Source: RPQJ01 sp035554635
Lineage (GTDB): Bacteria > Pseudomonadota > Gammaproteobacteria > Steroidobacterales > Steroidobacteraceae
Length of the DNA stretch: 64,000 nucleotides
Reading direction: 5' to 3'
NCBI GenBank assembly: GCA_035554635.1
Contig: DATMIB010000213.1
Coordinates: 1-64,000 of the forward strand
Under the pieces are notes generated by a model. That model saw only the letters and a list, made by a program, of their open reading frames with translations, did no database searches and was not told the origin of the DNA. Numbering within the stretch: position 1 is the stretch's first letter; every line of letters begins with the position of its first letter. Shown piece after piece: positions 51,601 through 59,152 of this stretch. Made by a program: the position numbers and the translations under genes.

Positions 51601-52592
51601 GTGACCTCGAGCCAGTGACCGGTCGGGTCGACCATGCGCCACCACGCGAGGTTGTCGAGCGCGGTGCCCCACAGCACGGCCTTCTTGCCGCCCGCGTTCA
51701 TGGCGATGTTGCCGCCGACGCACGAGGCGTCGGCCGACGTCGGGTCGACCGCAAAGACGTAGCCGGCGCGGTGGGCCGCTTCCTCGACGCGACGCGTGAC
51801 GGCGCCCGCGCCGGTCAGCAGTGTGGCCACGGGTGCGGCGACGTCCGGCAGTGCGCGGAGGTCGAGCGCGCCGATCTGTTCGAGCTTCTCGGTGTTGATC
51901 ACGGCCGCGAACGGCGTGAGCGGCACGCCGCTGCCCGTGTAGCCGGTGCCGCCACCGCGCGGGATCACGGTGAGGCCGGTCTCGATGCAGGCGCGGACCA
52001 GTCCGGGAATCTCCGCTTCCGAGTCCGGCGTCAGCACGACGAACGGGTTCTCGACGCGCCAGTCCGTCGCATCGGTTGCATGCGCGACCCGCGCATAGGC
52101 GTCGAAGCAGACGTTGTCGGCCCGCGTGTGCGGGGCGAAAGCCTTGCGCGCCTGGCGGCGGCGCTCCTCGGTGGTCGTGAACGACGCCGCGAAATCGTGC
52201 ACGGCACGCCGGGCGAATTCGAGCAGTCGCCCGACCTTGCCGTCGCGCACCGGGTCGCTGGTGTCGCGCCTCTTTTCGATGTCGCCGAGGCGGTGATGCA
52301 GCGCGTCGACCAGCAGGCGACGCCGGTCGGGGTTGTCGAGCAGGTCCTGCTCGAGGTACGGGTTGCGACGCACGACCCAGATGTCGCCGAGCACCTCGTA
52401 CAGCATCCGCGCCGACCGGCCGGTGCGACGCTCGGCACGCAGGTCGTCGAGCAGTTCCCAGCCCTCGGGGCCGAGCAGCCGGATCACGATCTCGCGATCG
52501 GAGAACGACGTGTAGTTGTACGGAATCTCGCGCAGGCGCGGTGGCGGGTCGAGGGCGGGGGCCGTGGCGGCGACGGCGGGGGATTCGAGCAT
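48642..52592 (-). CDS. FAD-linked oxidase / Fe-S oxidoreductase (D-lactate dehydrogenase-like, DUF3683)
   Basis: A very large protein (about 1316 residues from ATG 52592; ATG 52631 and GTG 52601 are alternatives). Domains in order: DUF3683 (LREIPYNYTSFSDREIVIRLLG), FAD-binding type 4 (VIPRGGGTGYTGSGVPL, DPTSADASCVGGNIAMNAGG), FAD-oxidase C-terminal (HMHAGDGNVHTNIP and ISGEHGIGITKLEF), two 4Fe-4S motifs (CLRCGKCKPVC and CTVCHKCETPC), and two CCG domains (CCGYPQRGSG, CCGESGTF). Glycolate, D-lactate or D-2-hydroxyglutarate dehydrogenases share this architecture in separate subunits. It probably oxidises a 2-hydroxy acid and passes electrons to the respiratory chain; the exact substrate is not known. 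Confidence 0.9.
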   Translation of the reverse strand: MLESPAVAATAPALDPPPRLREIPYNYTSFSDREIVIRLLGPEGWELLDDLRAERRTGRSARMLYEVLGDIWVVRRNPYLEQDLLDNPDRRRLLVDALHHRLGDIEKRRDTSDPVRDGKVGRLLEFARRAVHDFAASFTTTEERRRQARKAFAPHTRADNVCFDAYARVAHATDATDWRVENPFVVLTPDSEAEIPGLVRACIETGLTVIPRGGGTGYTGSGVPLTPFAAVINTEKLEQIGALDLRALPDVAAPVATLLTGAGAVTRRVEEAAHRAGYVFAVDPTSADASCVGGNIAMNAGGKKAVLWGTALDNLAWWRMVDPTGHWLEVTRVGHNLGKIHDVATAVFDLVWKDGSQPAETAKVLRTERLEIPGRTFRKTGLGKDVTDKYLGGLPGIQKEGCDGIITSARWVVHRMPEHMRTVCLEFFGQARDAIPAIVEIRDELARQQQAHGVHLAGLEHLDERYLKAIGYATKSKRGVLPKMVLVGDIAGDDEDAVARCASEVVRIANARAGEGFVAVGADARKAFWRERSRTAAIARHTNAFKLNEDVVIPLERLGEYTDAIERINIEFSLANKRKMLDALERYLLGEPRIGKTGDADVDLLPREEILGERVGQALELIAGARQRWDWLAASLDRPVAAALDDLRAIGLAEAAEAAPRRLADEPALKVFDLVQDRTIRVSWKRELRSDLRRMFAGGQFAPLLGDLEGIQKDVLRGRVFVALHMHAGDGNVHTNIPVNSDDYEMLQAANRAVARIMHVARSLDGVISGEHGIGITKLEFMDDAEIAEFRAWKQRIDPDGHFNAGKLMPGADLRNAYTPSFNLLGHESLIMQQSDIAQISDAIKDCLRCGKCKPVCSTHVPRANLLYSPRNKILGTSMLIEAFLYEEQTRRGVSSQHWDAFGDVADHCTVCHKCETPCPVDIDFGDVSMAMRDVLRRMGKARVNPAKAAAMFFLNTNDPGTIKLSRKLMIEWGYKAQRLGASTLGKLGQAQTRRPPATTGRAPLREQVVHFVNKKMPGGLPKKTARALLDIEDRHYVPIIRDPQRTTADSEAVFYFPGCGSERLFSQVGLATQAMLWHAGVQAVLPPGYLCCGYPQRGSGQFDQAEKMITDNRVLLHRVANTLNYLDIKTVVVSCGTCYDQLQDYDFGQIFPGSRILDIHEFLLEKGIRLENATGARYMYHDPCHTPMKTHDPLKVVNALMHVEANGKVEKTERCCGESGTFAVARPDIATQVRFRKQQEVEKGAARLRQDGFAGPVKVLTSCPSCLQGLSRYDDDADTRADYIVVEMARHLLGPAWLEGYVRQANDGGIERVLV

Positions 52593-52748
52593 GGCGTTCA
52601 CCGCGAAAGCATAACGGCCGGTCCGGGCCATTCACATAACAGAAGGTTCCGTCTCGATGCCCAGGACGCGGCGCGGTGGAAAACCCTGATGCGCGCTTCG
52701 GTCATGCCCTGCGCCCGGCCGGGGACGGCGGGCGCACGCGTCCGCGTG

Positions 52749-55439
52749 TCAGCGACTCGCGTCGGCTGGGAGCGCCGTCGCGGGTTCGGCCGCCTGCTCC
52801 GCGGTGGTCGCTGGGTGGGGGACCGCGACCACGGCACTCGCGCCCGTCTCGCCGATCCAGCGGCCGGACCACGACAGGCCGCTCACCAGCGCCATGACGA
52901 CGGCGGCGAAATAGGGAATCGACTGCACCAGCAGCACGGCGACCCAGACCGTGAGGTCGGGGCTGCCGACGACGCCGGTCAGGTTGCCGTCGGTCTCGGG
53001 GATGTTGGCCACGGCGAACGCCGCAAACCAGAGCCCGCACATCAGGAACGTCTCCTCGCGTGCCGCAGAGAGGCTCTGCAGCCAGGCGTGACGCGCTGCG
53101 CGCTTCGGCGTGCGGAAGAACGGACGGTCGCGGTTGACGAGGCCGCTCAGCATCGCGGACCCGATCGTGTGCGACAGGCTCAGGCCGGCGAGCGCGGCGG
53201 CGAGCGTCTGGCGCAGGTTGGCGCCGACGCGCGTGCGGTACAGGTGCAGCAGCTTCACGAGCTTGAACACGAACAGCGACAGCGGCAGCACCGAGAACAT
53301 CAGCAGCGGCGGCTCGATGTAGCGCGGGAACGCGACCATCACGAACGACCAGATCAGCGCCGCGCAATTGACGAGGAGGTTGAAGCCGTCGGCGAGCCAC
53401 GGCAACCAGCCGGCCAGGAAGTGATAGCGCTGGCCCGAGGTCAGCCCGGTATTGCGCCCGCGCAGCAGGGCGGCCGTGTGTGCGCGCATGATCTGCATCG
53501 CGCCGAACGCCCAGCGCGAACGCTGCTTCTTGAAGTCGAGGAACGTGTCGGGCATCAGGCCGCGGCCGTAGCTCTGCGGGATGTAGGTCGCCTCGTAGCC
53601 GGTGTCGAAGATGCGCAGGCCGAGTTCCGCGTCCTCGGTGATGCACCACTCGGCCCAGCCGATGCGTTCGAGCAGGTCGCGCCGCACCATCGTCATCGTG
53701 CCGTGCTGGATGATCGCGTTGCGCTCGTTGCGCGTGACCATGCCGATGTGGAAAAAGCCGCGGTATTCGGCGTGGCACATGGCCTTGAACGCGCTTTCGT
53801 CGGCGTCGCGGTAGTCCTGCGGCGCTTGCACGACGCCGGTGCGCGCGTTGTCGAACGCCGGCACCAGGTCACGCAGCCAGTCGGGCCGCACGACGTAGTC
53901 GGCGTCGATCACCGCGACGACTTCCGCACGCTCGTCGGTCTGCGCGAGCGCGAAGTTCAGCGCGCCGGCCTTGAAGCCCGCGAGCGGCGCGACGTGGAAA
54001 AAGCGGAAACGCGGACCGAGCCTCGCGCAGTGCGCCTCGACCGGCTTCCAGACGGCCTCGTCCGCGGTGTTGTTGTCGATCACCAGCACTTCGAAGTCCG
54101 GGTAATCGAGGCGCGCGAGCGCATCGAGCGTCTCGCAGAGCATCTCGGGCGGCTCGTTGTACGCGGGCACGTGGATCGAGACACGGGGCAGCTTCGAGTC
54201 GGGCACCTGGCGCGGCCGGAACAACCGCCGGTGCGTCGTGACCCAGTGGGCCTCGGCCCATTCGTGGGCTTCGGCGAACAGCACGGCGATCACGCCGGTC
54301 ATGCCGACGATCAGCACGGCGCCGACGAGCACGCTGCCGACCGTCATGTACTGGCGCGAAAAGTCGTAGACGGTCCAGACCACGACGGTCGCCGTCGCGT
54401 AGACCACGAGCGCGAGGAAGCTGCGACCGCGATTGCGCAGCGTGTGGCTGTGGAAGTAGAACAGCCAGAGCATGAACGCCGCCGTCAGCACCGAGGCCGC
54501 GGCGAGCACCTGCCATTCGGGAACCTTCACGATCGGCTCCCGAAAGCCGAACTTCTGCTGGCGGTCGGCGTCGTACACGCCCCAGTAGGCACCGGCCTTG
54601 CCCTCGGCCGATTCCTTCCAAGGCTGGTCGAAGGCCTCCATCACGAAGTACTCGAGGTGCTGCTGTTCGGCGTAGGCGAGGAAGCGGCGCAGGAACAGCG
54701 CCTGGTTCGCCGTCGTCGCCACGGCCGACTCGCGCGTGCGGCCGTCGCTGGGCCAGCCGACTTCGCCGATCACGATCGGCTTGCCCGGGAAGCGCTTCTC
54801 GAGCATCTGCAGCTTGTCGATGACGTAGCCCACCGCCGCTTCCGCGTCCACGCCTTCCCAGTAGGGCAGCATGTGCACGGCGATGAAGTCGACGTGGTTG
54901 ACGAGTTCCGGGTGCTCGATCCAGACGTGCCACGGTTCCGCGGTGCTCACGGGCTGCCGCGTCGCCAGGCGCACCCGGTCGAGGTGCGCGTACAGCTCCT
55001 CGGGTGCCAGGTCGGCACGCAGCACGACTTCGTTGCCGACGATCACGCGAGTGACGTTGCGGTGCTTGTTGGCGAGGCGGATCGCCTCGGCGACCTCGCG
55101 GGCATTGCGCTCGCGGTCGGAATCGACCCACGCGCCGAGCGTGACGCGGATGTCGCGCGGCTGGGCCAGTGCCGGGATGCTGCCGAGGGTCCCCAGCGTG
55201 CTGTACGTACGCACGGCGCGGGTCTTGCCTTCGAGCAGGTCCAGGTCGGCGGCGATCTGGCTCACCGTCGGCTCGTCACCGGCGATGGCGTCCTGATGCT
55301 TCTGGTAAGGCTGGAACGCGAACCCCTGGATGGTGCGCGGCCAGTCCGGTTCAGTGGTCGGACGATTGGCCCAGCCCCACGCTGCGACGGTCAGCAGCGC
55401 GAACAAGGCCACGATCAGGAGTCCTGACAGTTTTTTCAT
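52749..55439 (-). CDS. GH17-GT2 membrane glucan synthase (NdvB-like)
   Basis: An 896-residue inner-membrane protein. After a signal anchor (SGLLIVALFALLTVAAWGWA), residues about 30-300 form a GH17 domain with acid/base Glu137 (VIVGNEVVL) and nucleophile Glu226 (IVIGEVGWPSDG). Two membrane helices follow, then a GT2 domain: SIHVPAYNEPPEMLCETLDAL, VIDADYVVRPDWL (DxD), ITEDAELGLRIFDTGY (TED) and KQRSRWAFGAMQIM (QxxRW type), then several more membrane helices. This fusion is known for beta-1,3-glucan synthases such as Pseudomonas NdvB, which make periplasmic cyclic glucans. The product is inferred to be a beta-1,3-glucan. The next gene upstream is bamD. Confidence 0.9.
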   Translation of the reverse strand: MKKLSGLLIVALFALLTVAAWGWANRPTTEPDWPRTIQGFAFQPYQKHQDAIAGDEPTVSQIAADLDLLEGKTRAVRTYSTLGTLGSIPALAQPRDIRVTLGAWVDSDRERNAREVAEAIRLANKHRNVTRVIVGNEVVLRADLAPEELYAHLDRVRLATRQPVSTAEPWHVWIEHPELVNHVDFIAVHMLPYWEGVDAEAAVGYVIDKLQMLEKRFPGKPIVIGEVGWPSDGRTRESAVATTANQALFLRRFLAYAEQQHLEYFVMEAFDQPWKESAEGKAGAYWGVYDADRQQKFGFREPIVKVPEWQVLAAASVLTAAFMLWLFYFHSHTLRNRGRSFLALVVYATATVVVWTVYDFSRQYMTVGSVLVGAVLIVGMTGVIAVLFAEAHEWAEAHWVTTHRRLFRPRQVPDSKLPRVSIHVPAYNEPPEMLCETLDALARLDYPDFEVLVIDNNTADEAVWKPVEAHCARLGPRFRFFHVAPLAGFKAGALNFALAQTDERAEVVAVIDADYVVRPDWLRDLVPAFDNARTGVVQAPQDYRDADESAFKAMCHAEYRGFFHIGMVTRNERNAIIQHGTMTMVRRDLLERIGWAEWCITEDAELGLRIFDTGYEATYIPQSYGRGLMPDTFLDFKKQRSRWAFGAMQIMRAHTAALLRGRNTGLTSGQRYHFLAGWLPWLADGFNLLVNCAALIWSFVMVAFPRYIEPPLLMFSVLPLSLFVFKLVKLLHLYRTRVGANLRQTLAAALAGLSLSHTIGSAMLSGLVNRDRPFFRTPKRAARHAWLQSLSAAREETFLMCGLWFAAFAVANIPETDGNLTGVVGSPDLTVWVAVLLVQSIPYFAAVVMALVSGLSWSGRWIGETGASAVVAVPHPATTAEQAAEPATALPADASR

Positions 55440-55626
55440 CGTCCACCCGGGGAGATTGCGCCGGAATTCTAGGTGGGCGCGGTATCACCCGGAGCGGACC
55501 GTATGTCTGGAATTGGCGACAAACGGTGCATTCGTGCCCGCCCGCACCAAAGCGGGGCGAGTCCAGTGGATTCAAGGGCTTGAATGCTTCGTCAGCGCGC
55601 AGGCGGGCGCGCGGGTCGGCGACGGT

Positions 55627-56448
55627 TCAGTTCCAGAAATGCCACCACGAATCGGACTTCTTCGTGGCCGGCGCGGCGACGTCGTCGGGCAGGCGGTTCG
55701 CCTGGCGCACGTTCTCGGCGACCTTGGCCAGGTCGTCGACGCCGAGACGCTCGTAGGCCTCGGCCATGATCGCAAGCGCGTCGTCGACGGCCGGGGCGCC
55801 GTCGTAGCCTTCGATCACGCCGCGCGCGCGATTGGCCGCGCCGACGTAGGCGCCACGCTTGATGTAGTAGCGCGCCACCGCGACTTCGTAATCGGCAAGC
55901 CGGTTGCGCAGGTAGACCATGCGCTGGCGCGCATCGGCCGCGTACGGGCTCTTCGGGAACTGCTGGATCAGGGTCTGGAACGCCTGGAACGACTTGCGGG
56001 CCTCGTGCGGCGGCCGCTTGGCGATGTCGGCCTTGAAGACGCGTTCGAGCCAGTTCGCGCCGGCCTCGAAATAGACGAGGCCGCGGATGTAGTGCGCGTA
56101 ATCGACGCGGGGGTGCGTGGGGTTCTCGCGCACGAACTGCTCGGCCTGGTCGACCGCGGATTCCGCCTGTCGCGCCTTGTAGTAGGCGTACATCAGGTCG
56201 AGCTGGCCCTGCTTGGCCTGGTCGCTGAACGGGTAACGGGCCTCGAGCATCTCGAAGCGTGCGATCGCGGTCGGGTAGTTGCCGTTGCGCACGTCGCGCT
56301 GCGCGTCGAGGAAGATCTGCTCGGGCGAGTCCTTCGCGAACTCCTCGTCGTCCTTGCCCTTGCCGAACATGCCGCAGCCCGACGACGCGGCAAACGCCAC
56401 GGCAAGCGCGGACAGGACGAGGACTCGTGGCAGCGAGGCAAGCGGCAT
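55627..56448 (-). CDS. bamD: Outer-membrane assembly lipoprotein BamD
   Basis: A 273-residue lipoprotein with signal sequence ending AASSGC (Cys25). The mature protein has the BamD TPR array: SPEQIFLDAQRDVRNGNYPTAIARFEMLEARYPFSDQAKQGQLDLMYAYYK, then ESAVDQAEQFVRENPTHPRVDYAHYIRGLVYF and later repeats. It binds BamA/BamE in beta-barrel insertion, a partner needed for all the TonB receptors encoded here. It is divergent from rluD, the normal arrangement in gammaproteobacteria. The C-terminal tail (KKSDSWWHFWN) is not conserved. Confidence 0.96.
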   Translation of the reverse strand: MPLASLPRVLVLSALAVAFAASSGCGMFGKGKDDEEFAKDSPEQIFLDAQRDVRNGNYPTAIARFEMLEARYPFSDQAKQGQLDLMYAYYKARQAESAVDQAEQFVRENPTHPRVDYAHYIRGLVYFEAGANWLERVFKADIAKRPPHEARKSFQAFQTLIQQFPKSPYAADARQRMVYLRNRLADYEVAVARYYIKRGAYVGAANRARGVIEGYDGAPAVDDALAIMAEAYERLGVDDLAKVAENVRQANRLPDDVAAPATKKSDSWWHFWN

Positions 56449-56487
56449 GCGGGGATTTCCTGGGCGAGGGCCTGCGAGGAGGGGCGA

Positions 56488-56493
56488 AGTATA
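56488..56493 (-). promoter_or_regulatory. -10-like element for bamD
   Basis: TATACT on the minus strand (AGTATA on the plus strand), about 40 bases upstream of the bamD ATG and in the divergent bamD/rluD gap. No good -35 was seen at the proper distance. On the other strand TATATAGAAT is too near the rluD start to be its normal -10. Confidence 0.35.
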
Positions 56494-56507
56494 TAGAATT
56501 CGCCCCC

Positions 56508-57473
56508 ATGACGAATTCCACCGTCCGCCAGACCCTGCGGATCCCTGAAACCCAGGCGGGCCAGCGGCTCGACCAGGCCCTTGCCGCCCTGCTGCCCGAT
56601 TACTCGCGCAGCCGGCTGAAGTCGTGGATCGAGTCCGGCGAGGTGCTGGTCGACGGCACGGCGCGCCGCCCTCGTGACAAGGTGTTCGGCGGCGAGGCGG
56701 TCGAGGTCAGCGCGACGCTGCCCGAGGAATCCACCGCGCAACCGCAGCCGATGCCGCTCACGATCGTGCACGAGGACAAGCACGTGCTCGTGCTGGACAA
56801 GCCCGCCGGGCTGGTCGTGCACCCGGGTGCCGGCAATCCCGACAGCACGCTGCAGAATGCCCTGCTGGCGCACGATCCGGGGCTCGCCGTGTTGCCGCGC
56901 GCGGGCATCGTGCATCGGCTCGACAAGGACACGAGCGGGCTGCTGATCGTCGCGCGCACGCTGCCGGCGCACACGGCGCTCGTGCGCATGCTGGAGGAGC
57001 GTGACGTCCATCGCGAATACCAGGCGATCTGCCGCGGTGTCATGACGGCCGGCGGCACGGTCGACGCACCGATCGACCGCCATCCGACCGATCGCGTGCG
57101 GATGGCGATCCGCGACGGCGGGCGCGAGTCGGTCACGCATTACCGCGTGATCGAACGGTTTCGTGCCCACACGCACGTGCGCGTGCAGCTCGAGACCGGG
57201 CGCACGCACCAGATCCGCGTGCACCTGACGCACATCGGCTACCCGCTGGTCGGCGACAAGGTCTATGGCGGGCGACTGGCGCTGCCGCGGGGCAGCGGCG
57301 AGGAACTGCGCGCGGCACTGCGCGAATTCCCGCGGCAGGCGCTGCACGCCGCGAGGCTCGAGCTCGAGCACCCGGTCACGGGCAAGCCACTCGAGGCCGC
57401 GGCGCCGCTGCCGGCCGACATGGTACGGCTGCTGGCGCAACTCAAGGCCGACGCGGCGACGTCAGCCCCATGA
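56508..57473 (+). CDS. rluD: 23S rRNA pseudouridine(1911/1915/1917) synthase
   Basis: A 321-residue enzyme. An N-terminal S4 RNA-binding domain (RLDQALAALLPDYSRSRLKSWIESGEVLVDG) is followed by the RluA-family catalytic domain with GIVHRLDKDTSGLLIVAR (catalytic Asp in HRLDKDT), LVLDKPAGLVVHPG and RVQLETGRTHQIRVHLTHIGYPLVGD. The position between bamD (divergent) and pgeF identifies it as RluD rather than RluA or RluC. The ATG lies at 56508. The stop overlaps pgeF by 4 bases. Confidence 0.96.
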   Translation: MTNSTVRQTLRIPETQAGQRLDQALAALLPDYSRSRLKSWIESGEVLVDGTARRPRDKVFGGEAVEVSATLPEESTAQPQPMPLTIVHEDKHVLVLDKPAGLVVHPGAGNPDSTLQNALLAHDPGLAVLPRAGIVHRLDKDTSGLLIVARTLPAHTALVRMLEERDVHREYQAICRGVMTAGGTVDAPIDRHPTDRVRMAIRDGGRESVTHYRVIERFRAHTHVRVQLETGRTHQIRVHLTHIGYPLVGDKVYGGRLALPRGSGEELRAALREFPRQALHAARLELEHPVTGKPLEAAAPLPADMVRLLAQLKADAATSAP

Positions 57474-58249
57474 ACAACGGTCCGGCGCCGAACCCGGCCT
57501 GGATCCTGCCCGAATGGCCCGGCGTGCCGCGACAGGTGCGCGCGTTGACCACGCGCCGGACCGGCGGCATCGGCATCGGCGCGTTTACGAGCTTCAATCT
57601 GGCCCAGCACGTCGGGGACGAACCCGCGACAGTGGCCGAGCACCGGCGGATGCTGCAGGCGAAGGCGGGGATGCCCGCCGAGCCCTTGTGGCTCGAGCAG
57701 GTGCACGGGACGCACGTCGTCGAACATCCCGGCCGCGTGCCTGACACGCCGCCGCGGGCGGACGCGGCGGTGGCACTGGCCCCCGGGCGCGTCTGTGTCG
57801 TGATGACTGCCGATTGCCTGCCGGTCGTCTTCACCGATCGCGCCGGCACGCGCGTCGGTGTCGCGCACGCAGGCTGGCGCGGGCTGGCAGGTGGCGTGCT
57901 CGAGGCCACGATCGCGGCCCTGCGTGTCCCGGCGCCCGAGCTGCTGGCGTGGCTCGGCCCCGCGCTGTCGCAACCCGCCTTCGAAGTCGGGCCCGAGGTG
58001 CGCGACGCGTTCGTGGCGCAGTCGGCGGCGAACGAGACGGCGTTCGTGCCGAACGCCCGCGGCCGCTTCCAGGCCGACCTCTACGCGCTCGCGCGCATGA
58101 CGCTCGCCCGGGCCGGTGTCGACCGCGTGAGCGGTGGCGGACGCTGCACGTACGCCGAAGACCGCGAGTTCTACTCGTACCGTCGCGACGGCGGCGCGAC
58201 CGGCCGCATGGCGACGTGCGTGTGGATCGACGGCCACACCGGGTCTTGA
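57470..58249 (+). CDS. pgeF: Peptidoglycan editing factor / polyphenol oxidase family protein
   Basis: A 259-residue YfiH/LACC1 family protein. Metal-site blocks are present: WLEQVHGTHVV, TADCLPVVF, HAGWRGLAGGVLE and GGRCTYAEDREFYSYRRDG. In E. coli the protein removes wrongly inserted L-serine from peptidoglycan precursors; other members act as purine nucleosidases or laccase-like enzymes. It is coupled to rluD by an ATGA overlap, as in most gammaproteobacteria. In many of those genomes clpB follows directly, whereas here three genes are placed between. Confidence 0.95.
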   Translation: MNNGPAPNPAWILPEWPGVPRQVRALTTRRTGGIGIGAFTSFNLAQHVGDEPATVAEHRRMLQAKAGMPAEPLWLEQVHGTHVVEHPGRVPDTPPRADAAVALAPGRVCVVMTADCLPVVFTDRAGTRVGVAHAGWRGLAGGVLEATIAALRVPAPELLAWLGPALSQPAFEVGPEVRDAFVAQSAANETAFVPNARGRFQADLYALARMTLARAGVDRVSGGGRCTYAEDREFYSYRRDGGATGRMATCVWIDGHTGS

Positions 58250-58361
58250 GTCCACCTCGTGCCCGCAAGCACGACACCGGCGTCACGCCGTTGCCCCACC
58301 CGGCGGAACCCCCGTTCGCCCGTGTAACATGCGGCCTTCCAAGACCTAGAACGAGCCCTGC

Positions 58362-59141
58362 TTGACCTCCCTGCAACTGATCGTGGTGTTCACGGCGCTG
58401 AGCGGGGCGCTGAGCGCAACTGCGGCCGGCGTCTTCCTGCTGCTCGGTGACGGCAAGCGCGCGGCAATCCTGCCGCACCTCGTGAGTTTCGCCACGGGAG
58501 CGCTGCTCGGCGCGGCGTTTCTCGGACTGATTCCGCACGCGCTCGACAGTGCCGGGGCGGGGGCCACGCACAAGGTCGGGCTCGCGCTGCTCGGCGGCAT
58601 CCTGCTGTTCTTCCTGCTGGAGAAGTTCGTGCTCTGGCGGCACTGTCACGACGATCCCTGCGAGGCGCACTCGCCGGGGCACGACGCGCGCGACCATGCG
58701 TCGGCCAACCTGATCCTGATCGGCGACACGTTCCACAACCTGCTCGACGGCGTGCTCGTGGCCGCGGCGTTCATGACCAACCCGCACCTCGGCATCGTCA
58801 CGGCGCTCGCCGTGTTCGCGCACGAGATTCCGCAGGAAGTCGGCGACCTCGCGATCCTGCTCCATGGCGGGTTTTCGCGCCGGCGAGCGATGATGCTGAA
58901 CCTGGTCTCGAGCCTGACGTCGGTGGTGGGCGGCGTGATCGCGTACTTCGCGCTGCAGTCGGCGCTCGGCGTCCTGCCGTACGCGCTGGCGTTCGCCGCG
59001 GCGAGCTTCATCTACGTCGCGGTCGCCGACCTGATCCCGGGCCTGCACCGTCGCGTCGACTTCCGCGCGAGCGTCGAGCAGATCGTCGTGATCGTCGCGG
59101 GCGTGGCGCTCGTGTTCTTCACGCACGACAGCATGCACTGA
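58362..59141 (+). CDS. ZIP family metal transporter
   Basis: A 259-residue inner-membrane protein, TTG start. About eight hydrophobic segments are visible. The metal pathway of the ZIP family is in helices IV and V: LILIGDTFHNLLDGVLVAAAF (here D-x2-H-N) and ALAVFAHEIPQEVGDLAILL (HEIPxEhGD). A His-rich loop (WRHCHDDPCEAHSPGHDARDHA) between segments 3 and 4 is typical. Substrate probably zinc, iron or manganese, imported into the cytosol or exported depending on subgroup. It lies 112 bases after pgeF. Confidence 0.92.
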   Translation: MTSLQLIVVFTALSGALSATAAGVFLLLGDGKRAAILPHLVSFATGALLGAAFLGLIPHALDSAGAGATHKVGLALLGGILLFFLLEKFVLWRHCHDDPCEAHSPGHDARDHASANLILIGDTFHNLLDGVLVAAAFMTNPHLGIVTALAVFAHEIPQEVGDLAILLHGGFSRRRAMMLNLVSSLTSVVGGVIAYFALQSALGVLPYALAFAAASFIYVAVADLIPGLHRRVDFRASVEQIVVIVAGVALVFFTHDSMH

Positions 59142-59152
59142 GAGTCGTTGGC

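Noticed and set aside
48984..55427. Open frame of 2147 codons across the oxidoreductase and glucan synthase, opposite strand
   Set aside because: No recognisable motif, composition dominated by Arg/Val/Glu/His repeats, and it spans two well-supported genes and their gap.
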